DNA of 64,000 nucleotides from Vespula vulgaris (lineage: Eukaryota > Arthropoda > Insecta > Hymenoptera > Vespidae), in contig NC_066589.1 of NCBI RefSeq assembly GCF_905475345.1, forward strand, positions 7,526,001 to 7,590,000. The letters are read 5' to 3'. The translations under genes were made by a program, and so were the position numbers. Below the pieces are notes generated by a model. The model had not been told where the DNA came from. It made no database searches and worked only from the letters and a program-made list of their open reading frames with translations. Positions 13,781 through 26,494 of this stretch are shown one piece after another; the stretch's first letter is position 1, and every line of letters starts with the position of its first letter.

Positions 13781-15463
13781 CTAAAATGCATGAAAACTCA
13801 TACTTTGACGCAGTGTCATACAATCAACCTCGTCGATTTTTAATGTATTTGTTTTAATATTAATATCTTCTTCAAGTTGAATTTGCGTTTTTAACAAATA
13901 ACGCAATGATGCTTGTAGCTGTAAACATGTTTTAACAATTAAAAAAAATTAATTTAATATAATGAATATCACATGTAAATTATCAACCTCGAAAAGCTTT
14001 TGCTGTAATTCCTTGACAATTTCACGTAAGTCATACACTTCTTTGACAAGAAATGTCTCTACAAGATCTTTAGTAAGCTCTAAACCAGGTCGCTGACAAC
14101 GATTCCCTAATCTAGTATGAGCTAAAGCCATATAGGCTTCTTTTTCAGCAATTGATTTTTCTATTTGCGTTATGTTTCGTGTCATTTCACTTGCTTGTCG
14201 CATTATCTAGAAATAATATGTATTTCCAATTATGCAGTTTACTATTATAAAGGTATATGGTATTTTTTTATAGATATATAAAGCATATAATATACCTCTG
14301 AATGCTGCACTTCTAATTTTGTTTTTATTTCTTTTGTTTCTTCTATACGTTTTCTAAATGCTTCATCCGTTGCATTTTTCTGACTATTTAAATCATCGAT
14401 TGTCTGTTTTATCATTGTATCAATATAAACACGCATAGGTCTTGCACTATTCATCTCTTTACTAGCAGCTGTAATATTCTTATTTGTTTGCATTTCCCAT
14501 TCATTCAATGTTATGACCCTATATAGGCATATACATTTATGAATATCATTCATAGATCATTCTGAAGTAGGGTATAATAAAAAATAATTTTTTTTCTACA
14601 AAATTTTATACAACAAATATATGCCTTACGACGGATCAAGACGAGCAGTTCCATGATAAAGGCTCAAATTCAAACTAGTTTCCTTTAGCGTTAAATTATG
14701 TTTATCAATGCGTAAATTATTTTCCTTATCTTCAAGATCATGATCCATATAATAAAGAGTAGCTTTTAATCTACGAATTTGTTCTTGAGTTTGTTCCAAA
14801 ATGCGTGTTAACAAAATCTCTGCACCTTTGATCACATCACACTCTTTCAACAATTCTACTTCAACCTGATCATGTACTAAATCTATTCCTAATCTGTGTT
14901 CTCTGTGATCACATAATATTTTATAATAAAATATATGATTTTGAAAAAAAAAAGATAATATCAGATACATTTATTAGAATTTTTTACCTTGCAACAAGGC
15001 ATTTTTCAGAAATAATAAGAGCATTTCTTTTTACAGAAGAAAGTGCATCCATAATACGTTCTTTATATATAGAAAGAGCATCAACTTCAAGAAGTACTTC
15101 CTTTCTTATTCTTAATAATTCCTTTTTACGAAAATCAATATCCTCTAGCTTTTCTTTAAGTCGATGATCTGTTTCCTCTTTATTACTTTTAGCTGTTTCA
15201 GCAGTTAATTCACAAACTCTTTGTGATTCTGATAAAAGGCTATCAGCTAATTCTTGTTGAGCTATACAGCATCGATATCTAATTTTTAAAGAAAACAATA
15301 TCAATTGTAGAAAGAAAGAAATAAGTTTGAACAAAGAGTTACAATAAATCTATATTAAATACCTGAAACAATTATTGAGATGCCATTCATTCAATGTGAA
15401 TCTCGAAGGTGGTGGTGGAACCACAATTGAAGCTTGATCAGTAAGAGATTTAATTTTTGCCAT
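13781..15463 (-). CDS. TEKT1: Tektin-1, axonemal microtubule coiled-coil protein
   Basis: Six exons join in frame: 15463-15363, 15278-14988, 14902-14630, 14518-14296, 14206-13988, 13918-13781 (1245 nt, 414 aa; human tektin-1 is about 418). Diagnostic stretches include SRFTLNEWHLNN near the N-terminus, LGIDLVHDQVEVELLKECD in the first rod, LARTRL-like ALAHTRLGNR before the signature, and KIDEVDCMTLRQSM near the end. All align with tektin-1 rather than tektins 2-5. The protein is nearly all alpha-helical coiled coil, as expected for a filament lining the inside of doublet microtubules in sperm tails and sensory cilia. The family signature RPNVELCRD reads RPGLELTKD here, so its cysteine is replaced. 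An X-box-like site lies 103 bp upstream of the start. The gene is divergent from Bre1. Confidence 0.95.
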
Positions 15464-16541
15464 AATGTCTTAGATTTTAAACGTACAAACCACATTAAGT
15501 CAAATCCATGCGATGAAAAGTTTGATCTATATGCATTTTTAACATACCAATTTCATCGTCTTTCGGTTTCTAAGGAAACTCGATGTTTACGGATACGTAG
15601 CTATACAATATTTTTAAGGTGCTGAACAGCCTTGATGAAAAACTTTTAATCACACATAAACGCATATCGCGAATGAATAATATATCAAAACATTTGTTGA
15701 CTAATATTCATAATATCGTACTTATTTCCTAATTTTATCGCACGCGTATTATTGATTATAATTTCGTAATAGATAAATTGCTAGATTAGAAAGATTCAAA
15801 TATACAAAAGCGCATTTGAATTTTCCCGGGTAAATTTAAGTAAATTTGAATCTCAAATAAAAAGAGGACTATACGCGCTAAAATAAAAGGAAGAACATTT
15901 ATTAATCGATATATTTTTAAATGATTATTAATTTAGAATACTATTTGCGATTAATTAATATTAAAATAACAAATATAGAGTAGTTTTTGTAATATATTTA
16001 TTTATTAGAAAGGTACGTTAAATATGAATCTTATGGTGCATAAGCACCAACAATGTTACTAAAGTAACAAATCAAATTGTTTCTTACGATATAGCAAGAA
16101 ACTATATGTATCCTTGTTTCCAATTGGTCAACTTCTATCTGTAGATGACGTTATATACGTCTTCACAAAACGTCAGTACTTTTCATTTTTTTATTAGCCG
16201 TGCACGAAACGCTGTGCTACAATGGCGGCTTCCGTTATAAGCGCTTACTTTCTATCCACGAAGGATCCTTCTTAATAAAATGTAAAGAACTGTCGAAATA
16301 ATAACGCTTCGACAGATTTCCGTTTTCTTAAAATGACAATATAGGATAAGGGCATATAAATAGTTTTTAAAAGAGATTCTTGGAAGAATTTATATCTGTT
16401 TTAAGGTACTTTTCGTCCCAATCAATAACAAACATCATATTCTTAGTGATACCGATATAATGTATAATTATCGAGCACGTATATTTAAACAATTTTTTAC
16501 TTTTATTTATTACAGAGCAGTCAATATAACATTATTCAAAT
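15464..16541. promoter_or_regulatory. Divergent promoter region between tektin-1 and Bre1
   Basis: About 1.08 kb separates the two start codons. The Bre1 side has a less AT-rich patch near 16190-16270, including AATGGCGGCTTCCG, that looks like a transcription start area. A TATTACAG acceptor just before 16516 suggests a 5' UTR intron for Bre1. The middle (15650-16130) is AT-rich with nothing else recognisable. Confidence 0.4.
15566..15579 (-). promoter_or_regulatory. RFX X-box-like palindrome upstream of tektin-1
   Basis: The sequence GTTTCTAAGGAAAC fits the ciliary X-box consensus RYYNYY-N2-RRNRAC at every position. Its first base is 103 bp from the tektin-1 start codon, the usual distance for RFX/DAF-19 target genes. 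Cilium-specific genes of worms and flies are known to use this element. Binding here is inferred. Confidence 0.55.
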
Positions 16542-19500
16542 ATGTCGAAACGACCAGCAGATGGTGGAGATTCAGGCTCTCAGCCACCCATTAAGAAGGT
16601 TCAATTTGAACCTATTCTTATTGGGCCAATTTCAACTCTTGAAGAAATGGATATGAAGGTTCTTCAATTTCAAAATAAAAAATTGGCACAGGTATAAATA
16701 TCTGTTTGCTGATCAAATACAGCAGTTCTTTTCCGCAATGAATTTTCATGAAAGATGCATTATAGGTTATATCTGCAATTAATTATAGATGATATCAATA
16801 GATTTCAATTCATGTAAGATCTAAACGTATATAAAGAAATAGCTGTATGTGGAGATGTTTAATAGTTCCCATTATTTTTTATTTTATCTATCTACTCATT
16901 TTAAATAATGATTTATTATATTTATCTTCATTCGATAATTTATTATTTTACTATATGCTTATATCTTATTAATTAGAGGTTAGAGCAACGGCATCGAATG
17001 GAAGCTGAATTAAGACAACGTATAGAACAATTGGAAAAACGACAAATGCAAGATGATGCAGTACTTAATGTTGTCAATCGTTACTGGAATCAACTCAATG
17101 AAGATATACGTGTATTGCTTCAAAGATTTGATGCAGAGACTGCTGATGAATCAGAAAATAAAAGTAGATGATGTTTTTACTGACTTTCATTTATTTAAAA
17201 ACACATATAATTATTTAATATATTTTATAGATGAAAGTGAAGCTACCACATCTTTCCTTATGCAATTATCTTCCTGGGATAAAGAAGAATTAGATGACAA
17301 ATTAGCAAATCGTGTTCAAGTATCTAAGCGTGCTGTTTCCAAAGTTGTACAGGCATTTGATCGTTTATCTCAAAGGAACGAAAAAATTACTCTTGCACTT
17401 AAAGGCGAGTTTGATGGAGGTAATATTTTCCTGTGTTATATCTTATCGATAGAAGAGTACAAATTAATGTAATCAATAATATATTATAGAGGAGGCACCA
17501 AATATTGATGAAGTCGTACGCAGAGCTAATGCTGAAATACAAATGGAAAATAGGAATCTACAAGCTATAAATATACAACTTCATGAAAAATATCATACAA
17601 TTTCATTGAAAGTAATTATTACAGAATTTAACAATCGATTTCAAATACATTTTAATTTTTTTCTCGAAATGTGTAATATTCAATTAATTGATAACAGATG
17701 TCAGAGTTACAAGATACTATAACAGGTAAAGATACTCTAGCAGCAGAGCTCAGAAATCAAGTTGATGATCTACAGTATGAATTAAATAAAGTACGAGCCA
17801 GAAATGATAAACTTGAGCATCATCTAGGAGAGGCTATTGAAAAATTGAAAGCATTTCAACAAATTCATGGGACAGATGAAAAAGGTAGTAATAAGCCAAA
17901 CACTCTCGTTGCTTCCAGTGTTTCACAAACAAAAGTAAGAAAATATTTTGCATATGTGTTTCATGTATATTGTTTGTTTGTTATCTAATATTATCAAAAT
18001 TTTTATAGCTTGAGGATTTACAAAGAGAACTCGAAGAAACTCGTGAATTAGCAAACAATAGGTTACAAGAATTAGATAAATTGCACCAACAACATCGCGA
18101 TGCTTTGAAAGAAGTAGAAAAATTGAAGATGGATGTAAATATTTGTATTTTTAATCCTCTGTTCATAATTTTACTCTCATTTATTTTTTATTCCTTATTA
18201 TATATTCTTTTTTTCTGTAGATACGTCAACTACCAGAATCAGTAATCGTCGAAACGACAGAATATAAATGTTTACAGTCGCAGTTTTCTGTATTATACAA
18301 TGAATCCATGCAATTAAAAACTCAATTGGATGATGCTCGTCAACAATTACAATCTAGCAAAAATGCTCACCTACGACATATAGAAATGATGGAGGTAGAG
18401 TTCTTATTTTTAATAAGATATTTCCTTTTTTTTTTTTTGATGTTATTAATTGTTGTTAATGTATGACGTAACTTGTTTGTGTAGAGCGAAGAATTAATGG
18501 CTCAAAAGAAATTACGTGGAGAATGTATTCAATTGGAGGATGTTTTAGCTCAATTAAGAAAAGAATATGAAATGCTTCGCATTGAATTTGAACAGAACTT
18601 AGCAGCAAATGAACAAACGGGTCCTATTAATAGAGAAATGAGACATTTAATAACTTCGCTACAAAATCATAATCAACAATTGAAAGGTGAAGTACATCGT
18701 TATAAACGCAAATACAAAGAAGCTTCTACCGAAATATCAAGGGTATAGATGATCTAATATCATAACAATAAATCACTGTTTTTAACTACCATACATTTAT
18801 ACAGAGAAACAGAATTAATTTTCACGCATTTGTAGTTTAAAAAAGAAGTCGAAGAATTAACGACGAAGCTTGGTCAACAAACTTTACAAGAAAATAAAGA
18901 AGGTAATAATTCGGATGGCAGTGGAAAAGAGGAAGATGCATCTAATTCGCTACCTGCTTCTACACAGGTGAAAAGAGATAAATAACATACGTTTGTTTTA
19001 CAGTTGGAATTGATTTTTTATGTTGTATATTGACAAAAATTTACTAGATAAAGGAAGAAAGTGGAGTGACTATAAAACGAGAATCTGGGGTCGATGAGGA
19101 AGTTGAAACTATCGAAGTAGGAGAAGGAGACGGTAGTAAAGGTACGCCGGATTCTATCACATTGACATCACCTACATTGAAAAAAGAGAAAGATATTAAA
19201 CGTGAAAAAGATATAAAAAAGGAATCTATTAAAACTGAACATCGCGATCCTGTGCATCGTACCAAAGATACAAAAGTTGCCGAATCTGAACTTGTCAGAG
19301 ATTTGAAAGCACAGCTTAAGTAAGCCAATATATCATTTTATCTAGATTTTATTTCGTCCTTTATTTGATTAAAATTATGATGTTTTTATGGCGATTTTAG
19401 AAAAGCTGTAAATGAAATGAAAGAAATGAAACTCTTGTTAGATATGTACAAAGGAGTTGGAAAAGAGCAACGAGATAAAGTTCAACTAATGGCTGCTGAA

Positions 19501-20948
19501 CGTAAGACGCGAGCGGAATTAGAAGAATTGCGACAACAAATTAAAAAAATTCAGGTATGCACTTACTGTGATTGCATATTAATATTTATTTAACATATGC
19601 ACAATTCATATACAGGTGTTAGCAATATGGACATATAACTGTCTTAATTAAAAAAAAAAAAAAATAATAACTATCTTATGTGATAGTTGCTCAAATTAAA
19701 CATGTTACTTTTCGTATGTTAGGAAAGTAAACGTGAAGAACGAAAGAAGTTAGCTGATGAAGATGCGCAAATAAAAATAAAGAAATTGGAAGAACAGGCA
19801 TATACCTTACAACGACAAGTTGCTTCTCAAAAACAGGTAGATCACACACTATTCTGTTTAACTTTAGCTTTTCTTTTTTTTACAGATTATTATTGTTAAT
19901 TTTTTTTTGTTTTTAAACTACGGTGCCAAGCATTACATGTATATTGGTAACATAAACTCGATTATTGTTATGTATATGAACAGTGGCATAACACTAAATA
20001 GAATTGTGTCTGGATGCAGGAGGAAGAAGCTCTTTTAAATGAAATGGAAGTAACAGGTCAAGCTTTCGAAGATATGCAAGAACAAAATTCAAGGCTAATA
20101 CAACAGTTACGTGAAAAAGATGATGCTAACTTTAAACTTATGACAGAAAGAATAAAAAGCAATCAATTGCACAAATTAGCTAGGGAAGAAAAAGATGTAT
20201 TAAAGGAGCAAGTATCTACTCTAACAACACAAGTAGAAGCCGCTAATGTAGTTGTTCGTAAGTTAGAAGAAAAAGAACGGTTATTACAAAACTCTCTTGC
20301 TACTGTTGAAAAGGAATTAGCTTTAAGACAACAAGCTATGGAAATGCATAAACGAAAGGCCATTGAAAGTGCACAGTCTGCGGCAGATCTGAAACTTCAC
20401 CTTGGTAATCTGATTGAGACATTAAAAATCAGAGGATACATGATATTTTTATGACTATGATTATATAAATAAAACGTGTGATTTTAACTTTGTAGAAAAA
20501 TATCATTCTCAAATGAAGGAAGCACAGCAGGTTGTAGCTGAAAAGACAAGTTCTTTGGAAGCAGAAGCATATAAAACAAAAAGATTACAAGTAAATAGAA
20601 ATTCTGGGACATTTGATAGACATAAATGTGGTTTCTCATTATTATTACATACGATTTATTTTACAGGAAGAAATAGCTCAACTTCGACGTAAAGTGGAAA
20701 GAATGAAGAAAATAGAATTAGCGGAAACGTTAGACGAAGTAATGGCAGAAGAGTTACGAGAATATAAAGAAACGCTAACATGTCCTTCGTGTAAAGTGAA
20801 ACGCAAAGATGCTGTATTAACTAAATGCTTTCATGTGTTCTGTTGGGATTGCTTGCGTACGCGATATGAAACGCGACAACGGAAATGCCCGAAGTGTAAT
20901 TGTGCTTTTGGAGCTAACGATTATCATCGGTTATATCTTTCCACATGA
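16542..20948 (+). CDS. Bre1: E3 ubiquitin-protein ligase Bre1 (RNF20/RNF40 homologue)
   Basis: Fifteen exons join in frame: 16542-16691, 16977-17163, 17231-17419, 17490-17611, 17698-17934, 18009-18134, 18221-18394, 18485-18742, 18836-18967, 19048-19319, 19401-19554, 19723-19836, 20020-20404, 20496-20590, 20667-20948 (2877 nt, 958 aa). The N-terminus MSKRPADGGDSGSQPPIKKV and the following LNVVNRYWNQLNED block are typical of Bre1. The middle is almost continuous coiled coil with an acidic, lysine-rich insert (exon 10). A C3HC4 RING fills the last 55 residues: Cys904, 907, 919, His921, Cys924, 927, 939, 942, all present. Bre1 monoubiquitinates histone H2B with the E2 Rad6 and couples to transcription elongation and to H3K4/H3K79 methylation. 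Length matches fly and human homologues (about 970-1040 aa). Confidence 0.97.
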
Positions 20949-22280
20949 AGAAAAAAGTTGTAAATCTCACGAAATATTATTTTGTTCTGTAACTTATTCA
21001 TATTTACAGATATATATATATATATGCATTTTTTATATTTTTATTTATTACTATAAATGTGAGACACAGTATAGAAATGCGGATTGCATTTTTCTTATTA
21101 CATATGTCTATACCGATGATGATAAAAAGTCACGCGAAATTGTATCATTTCTTTTTTTTCTCAAAAGTGATATATCACGAAAAATTGCATTTTTCCATAT
21201 TAACAATTATTTAACTACGCAAAACTTACCTTATCTACGAGGAAAAAAAAAAAACAGAAAAAAGAAAGAAACAAAGTTTTTCATCCTATTTGATCTGAAA
21301 TTAAGGTAAGAGTAGTTACTTGTGGAGAGATATATTTTAAAATTACTTTTTGAGGGCACAAAATAATTGAATATATATGCATTGAAAAGTAAAACATATT
21401 TGCAACATCAAACGCATTGTTCTAAAAATTTGAAGATTAGATATTATCTTGTTTTATTTCGATATTTGGTATATATACATTTATTGATAACGATTAATTA
21501 GATTAATATAATTTATGTAAAACAAATTTTAAGATACAACAGCACAGACATTCTCTGATGGTTTAATAAAATATGTAATATAATATAAATATTAAATAAT
21601 ATTTACAAAATTTAAATTATCTAACAAAAGCTGCTGTATAACTACTTCAGAAAAGAAAGTGGATTATAAATCTTGTTGTTATAAAATTGAACTTAAAACA
21701 TTGGATTATAGTTGTATCATCATGTATGAAGTATTTTTTCTTAGATAGAAATTCCTTTTCTTTTTAGATATTTTAAAAATTTACATGTGTTGTATTAAAG
21801 TGCAACAAGTTATAGATAATTGTATAATTAATTTATTGTAGAAATATGACGAAGGCGCGTAAAAATGTGAAATGAAAAATATCGTTTAATATGACAAATT
21901 AATTACTTTGGATATCTTTATTTCACATAAAAGAATATTAGATTATTTTTTTATTGGTAATACCAATGTATTTTTTTACTTTCGTTGATAAAACTTTAGG
22001 TTATTGATGTAGTATCTCTTAACTCGGTGAAAATGCTTCAATGAAAAATATTTATTTGGTATTTAAATAAGAAATCTTATCTCCTTGGCTAAAAATTAGA
22101 TAAATATTGATGTTAATGTTTGATAATCATTTTTAATACTTTATATAGAACAAGATTATGAAACTTATTTGTAATAAAAGAATTAATTAGCAAGTACACA
22201 ATTTTCATATAGATACTTTTAACTCTATATAAATAAATTTTTTATAATTTAAGAATGATATATGATACTATAACATTTTT

Positions 22281-22327
<47 letters not shown>

Positions 22328-23644
22328 TATATAGATATATAAATGTATAGATGTACATGGGGATTTCCTGTTGCTATGTGAGTTTTCTACACAAAAAGTA
22401 TAAACTTGCTGAAATATAAAAATTTTATTCAATGCCTATGAAATATCTCAGTAGCAATTTTCCTCCCACACATATTAAGTTTATTTCAATAAATAATTCT
22501 GTATAATGAAAATATATGCGAACAAAATGTACATTTTTAAAACATTATTGTAGAAATGGTGAAAAAAATGTAAATATGTAATTGCATATAATTATTGCAA
22601 ATATGATCAGTACAATCATATTCATTATATTGTATTTTTTACGAACTAATTGATGCATATATATATGTGTATATATATTCTCATGTTTATATATTTTAAT
22701 CTGTATAGTAATATGTAAATGCAGGTATACATGTTGGATTTGCATTTCTTTACTTGGCAAAAAATATACTGCAAGGAATATAATAAAACATTTTCTATAT
22801 AAATGCAGGACTAAAAAATAATTTAAAAAATTAACTACTACTACAATAATTATATATGATTTCATATTATTTTATAACTTTTTATATTTCATAATTTTCA
22901 TCATTTTTTATAGTTTTATAGATTTATATGATTTTATTTATTTATGCCTTCGATTTATAAAACGACTAAAATTTAGTTAATTTCTTTGAAGACACCTTAT
23001 ATTTTCTATATTCTTTATGTATGAATACATATACACATATGTACACACAACACACACATATACGTAATCAGTAAGTATATTCTAATATATATTTACATAT
23101 GAAACCTGTGTTCTATAGTTACACAAAAAAGACTTTATCTCAAATCAGTTTTTCAATTAAATAAATATCTCTACTATATCAAAATCTTTATATTTTATTT
23201 CTGTGAGATAAAACTGAACTAATCTAATCACTGAAAAAATAAGTCATGCTTATCACAGTTGATATTTTTATGCTATTTATCTATGTATGTTACAATTATG
23301 CTTGTTATCATAGACCAATGTTTGTAAGCTCGTTAAATGAATCAAATATAATTAATTGAAACATTAATTATTTAATTAAATAACACAAAAAGAGATGAAA
23401 TTGTTATATACTAGCGACATCTTGTCGGCCATTGCGTGTAGTACATTTGATGTCTGAAAAATGTAGTGAAGACTTTTCAAATAATTTTGATGAAGATATT
23501 ATTGGTGTTTTTCTCTATTGGATTAATTATATCGAGTAGTCATATGAAAACGTTCGTAATAAGGTATTTAAGAAAAAATTATTTGACTTAATTTAACAAT
23601 AATGTAATTAAGATTTTTTTTGAAAGTTATATCTTAACGTTTTT

Positions 23645-23704
<60 letters not shown>

Positions 23705-24086
23705 TCGTTTAGCCTCTCAAAACATGTATACGATCTTCAAAATTATTTATATTTTTTATTTGTTCGAAGAAAGAACAAAAAAATTTTAATTTTTGCTGTT
23801 GTAATAATGTATATGTATACTATTGTAATAATCTATTTTTTCCATTAAGCGAATGTATTTTATGAGAAATTTATTTATTTACGTACAATTTGCGATTTGT
23901 TGAAAAAGTACGATATAAGTAATTTCAAGGTTACTTCTTTCGTTTTAATTATCAATTAATTATCTTTTTGGATTTGCTAAAATTTTGGGATTTATTATTA
24001 TACATAAATGTAATTTAATATAAAAAAGAAAAAAAATAAACCATCATTCTGGGTTATGTACTTGATTGACGTAATATCGTTCAACT
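20949..24086. other. Bre1 3' flank and AT-rich intergenic DNA
   Basis: Very AT-rich sequence with long AT dinucleotide runs (22284-22325 and 23646-23701) and no convincing coding frame. The open frames at 20833-21309 plus and 22545-22865 minus are low-complexity Tyr/Ile/Phe/Lys strings. The first few hundred bases are likely Bre1 3' UTR. Confidence 0.5.
23646..23701. repeat. (AT)n microsatellite
   Basis: About 28 uninterrupted AT units, one of the longest dinucleotide runs in the window. Similar runs occur at 3004-3060, 22284-22325, 26161-26200 and 26455-26490. Confidence 0.9.
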
Positions 24087-24159
24087 GACCGTGTGGCCTA
24101 ATGGATAAGGCGTCGGACTTCGGATCCGAAGATTGCAGGTTCGAGTCCTGTCACGGTCG
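24087..24159 (+). tRNA. tRNA-Arg (anticodon UCG)
   Basis: A full cloverleaf can be drawn. The acceptor stem GACCGTG pairs with CACGGTC. The D arm is GCC...GGC around TAATGGATAA. The anticodon stem TCGGA/TCCGA encloses the loop CTTCGGA with anticodon TCG, and the T arm is GCAGG-TTCGAGT-CCTGT. No intron. The A box (TGGCCTAATGG) and B box (GGTTCGAGTCC) internal promoters are intact. It reads CGA arginine codons. Confidence 0.96.
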
Positions 24160-24610
24160 AGCAGGATTATTTTTTATTCTTTTTTTAAGTAATATATATT
24201 TTACGATAATAATCGATAATATATTTTTGATATAATTTTTTTTTTTTGTAATTGTTTACTAAGATAAAAACGAATTGCGATCAGATAAGATAATACTAAT
24301 TGTAATCACTGTTTTTATATGCATAATTACTTAACATGATAAGATCTAGAGAAAAATCTAATATTATTGTTAGAGCAAATTGAAAATATAAATTAGAGTA
24401 ATTTCATCTGAATGAAAAATGAAAAATTATATAGATAAAAATTTTCCAAAATATATGGAATAATTATTGATGAAAATCTAATTTATAAAAATTTAGCATA
24501 TATTATATGGGACATAATTTACTCATTAGTGTATTACAATTTTATAAATATCTCGTTGAAAAAATAGATTAAAAGATAAAAAATAAGAAAATGTACAAAA
24601 AAATTGGATA
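24160..24610. other. AT-rich spacer between two tRNA genes
   Basis: A run of T begins about 10 bases after the tRNA-Arg, consistent with RNA polymerase III termination. The remainder is AT-rich without recognisable features. Confidence 0.5.
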
Positions 24611-24707
24611 TTCCTTCGAGCCGGATTTGAACCAGCGACCTATGGATGTCTTTTTTCGAGTAAAACCAACTACAGTCCACCGCTCTACCAACTGAGCTAT
24701 CGAAGGA
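24611..24707 (-). tRNA. tRNA-Tyr (anticodon GUA) with an intron
   Basis: Read on the minus strand, the acceptor TCCTTCG pairs with CGAAGGA and the discriminator is A. The D arm is AGCTCAGTTGGTAGAGC. The anticodon stem TGGA/TCCA encloses CTGTAGA with anticodon GTA. A 22-nt intron follows the base 3' of the anticodon, the canonical position for eukaryotic tRNA introns. The T arm is GCTGG-TTCAAAT-CCGGC. Animal tRNA-Tyr genes normally carry such an intron, so this looks functional. Confidence 0.96.
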
Positions 24708-24869
24708 TCGTGGCGAATGATGAAAATTAATTTACTATGAGGTGTGTCTGTCTAGCAGTCTCTAATGTTAATTTATAAACAGTGTAAAAAAAGTAAATTT
24801 ATAAAAGTAATAATACAATATCACTTTTTATAATTATCGAGCATACCATATAGAATATAGGGTATGAAA

Positions 24870-25092
24870 TATAGGGTGGACCAAAAGTTCTTAAGTGATT
24901 TTAAAAATCAATTACTTTTTTTCGTGACATTTTAGACTTATAATTAAGTTTATGTTTCTGTAATATTGAAAAAAAATTAGCCTAAAATATTTCTTTAGAA
25001 TGAAACACTTTAGAACTGAAGAAGAGTAATTGGTTTTTATAATTATCTAAGAACTTTTGACCTACTTAAGTACTTTTGGTCCATCCTCTATA
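24870..25092. mobile_element. MITE-like element with long inverted ends
   Basis: The left end TATAGGGTGGACCAAAAGTT and the reverse complement of the right end TATAGAGGATGGACCAAAAG match closely. The similarity continues for about 60 bases inward (CAATTACT..CTTC), so the roughly 223-bp unit can fold into one hairpin. Its ends lie in TA-rich flanks, as for Tc1/mariner-derived MITEs. No coding capacity. The right arm contains a second partial copy of the CAAAAGTTCTTA motif. Confidence 0.7.
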
Positions 25093-26159
25093 TTAAGATC
25101 TATATTGTATAAGGTTTTTATTGAGGTACATGTATAATTCACGCAAGTCGATCTTACAGACTTTAGAAAGGAGACATCGTTAACACCTTTGTAATATAAA
25201 TTGCAATATAAGTTGTAAAAGATTATCTACAGCTTATAGAAAAGGTCGTATAAGTAATAATGCTAGTATGTAATGTAAATGTATGAATTAATGGGGTTTA
25301 ATAGAAAAAAAATTGTTATTGTTTGATCATAGAAATATTCTTGCATATTCAACATGAATGCATTGATATATGAAGTAAGTACCCTTCTTATCGATAACAT
25401 TAGAAGTGTACATATATACATACATTCATATGTATGTCCGATGAAAAAGATAACACATCGAGTATCGGCAAAACACGCATCTAATATAAACGTATGAATA
25501 ATGAGCTTTATCAAAAGATTTTATTAATGATTAATTAAAGAACTATTTCGGATGTTCAACATGAATATATCGATATATATATATATATATATTTATATTA
25601 AATATGTATGATATAAATATATACACATATATATATATATCGATGTGTGTGTACAAAATAAGTACCTTATCATTATTAGATACATCAAAATTAAATGTTT
25701 ATACACGTACATATTATATAGATACATGCGTGTGCACATGTGATGAAAAAGATAATACACGAGTATAAACAAAATAATTTTACCGATAGATCGATCGTCG
25801 ATGAATCGAAAAACACGTAACGAAATACATATACCTAATAGTTCTCTACGTATATCTTATGACGCGCGTCTTTCTCATCATCAAAAGGTAGACGCTGTTC
25901 GCGAAGTAAGCGACCTCGAAACATTTCTATCGATAGACAAAGATAGAGGAGAAGTAGAGTAATAAAGGGGCGTCGTGGGGTTTAAGGAGAGGCGATATCG
26001 CATGGCTTGACATTATCGTGAACGGAAAGGTCGACGTTACTATCCGAAACATTATTGGAATGAAGTTACATGTGATATTGTTCAATCTTTATCAAGATCT
26101 ATTTGTTAGCTTAATTTTTTACTATTTACATTCTACATATAGATATGTACACCCACACA

Positions 26160-26203
<44 letters not shown>

Positions 26204-26453
26204 TGTTAGAATTTTCAAGATTTTCTATCTACATAAATAAATAACACTGCATTTAATAAATTTTTTATGGAAAATTTCTACTAATAGATTACTTATTAAC
26301 CAAGTTATTACTATTAATTATTATTAATACTATATATATTATAGTATCGTCTATTTACATGTAAAATATATACTGCAAATTCTAACATTACTTATTGACC
26401 AACTCAATATGTATTTATCTATCTATTATTTATCTATCTATCTATCTATCTAT

Positions 26454-26494
<41 letters not shown>

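Noticed and set aside
20833..21309. 158-codon frame overlapping the end of Bre1
   Set aside because: It is a shifted reading of the RING exon followed by AT-rich 3' UTR.
22545..22865. 106-codon minus-strand frame with hydrophobic stretches
   Set aside because: AT-rich intergenic sequence gives Ile/Tyr/Phe strings that imitate membrane segments.
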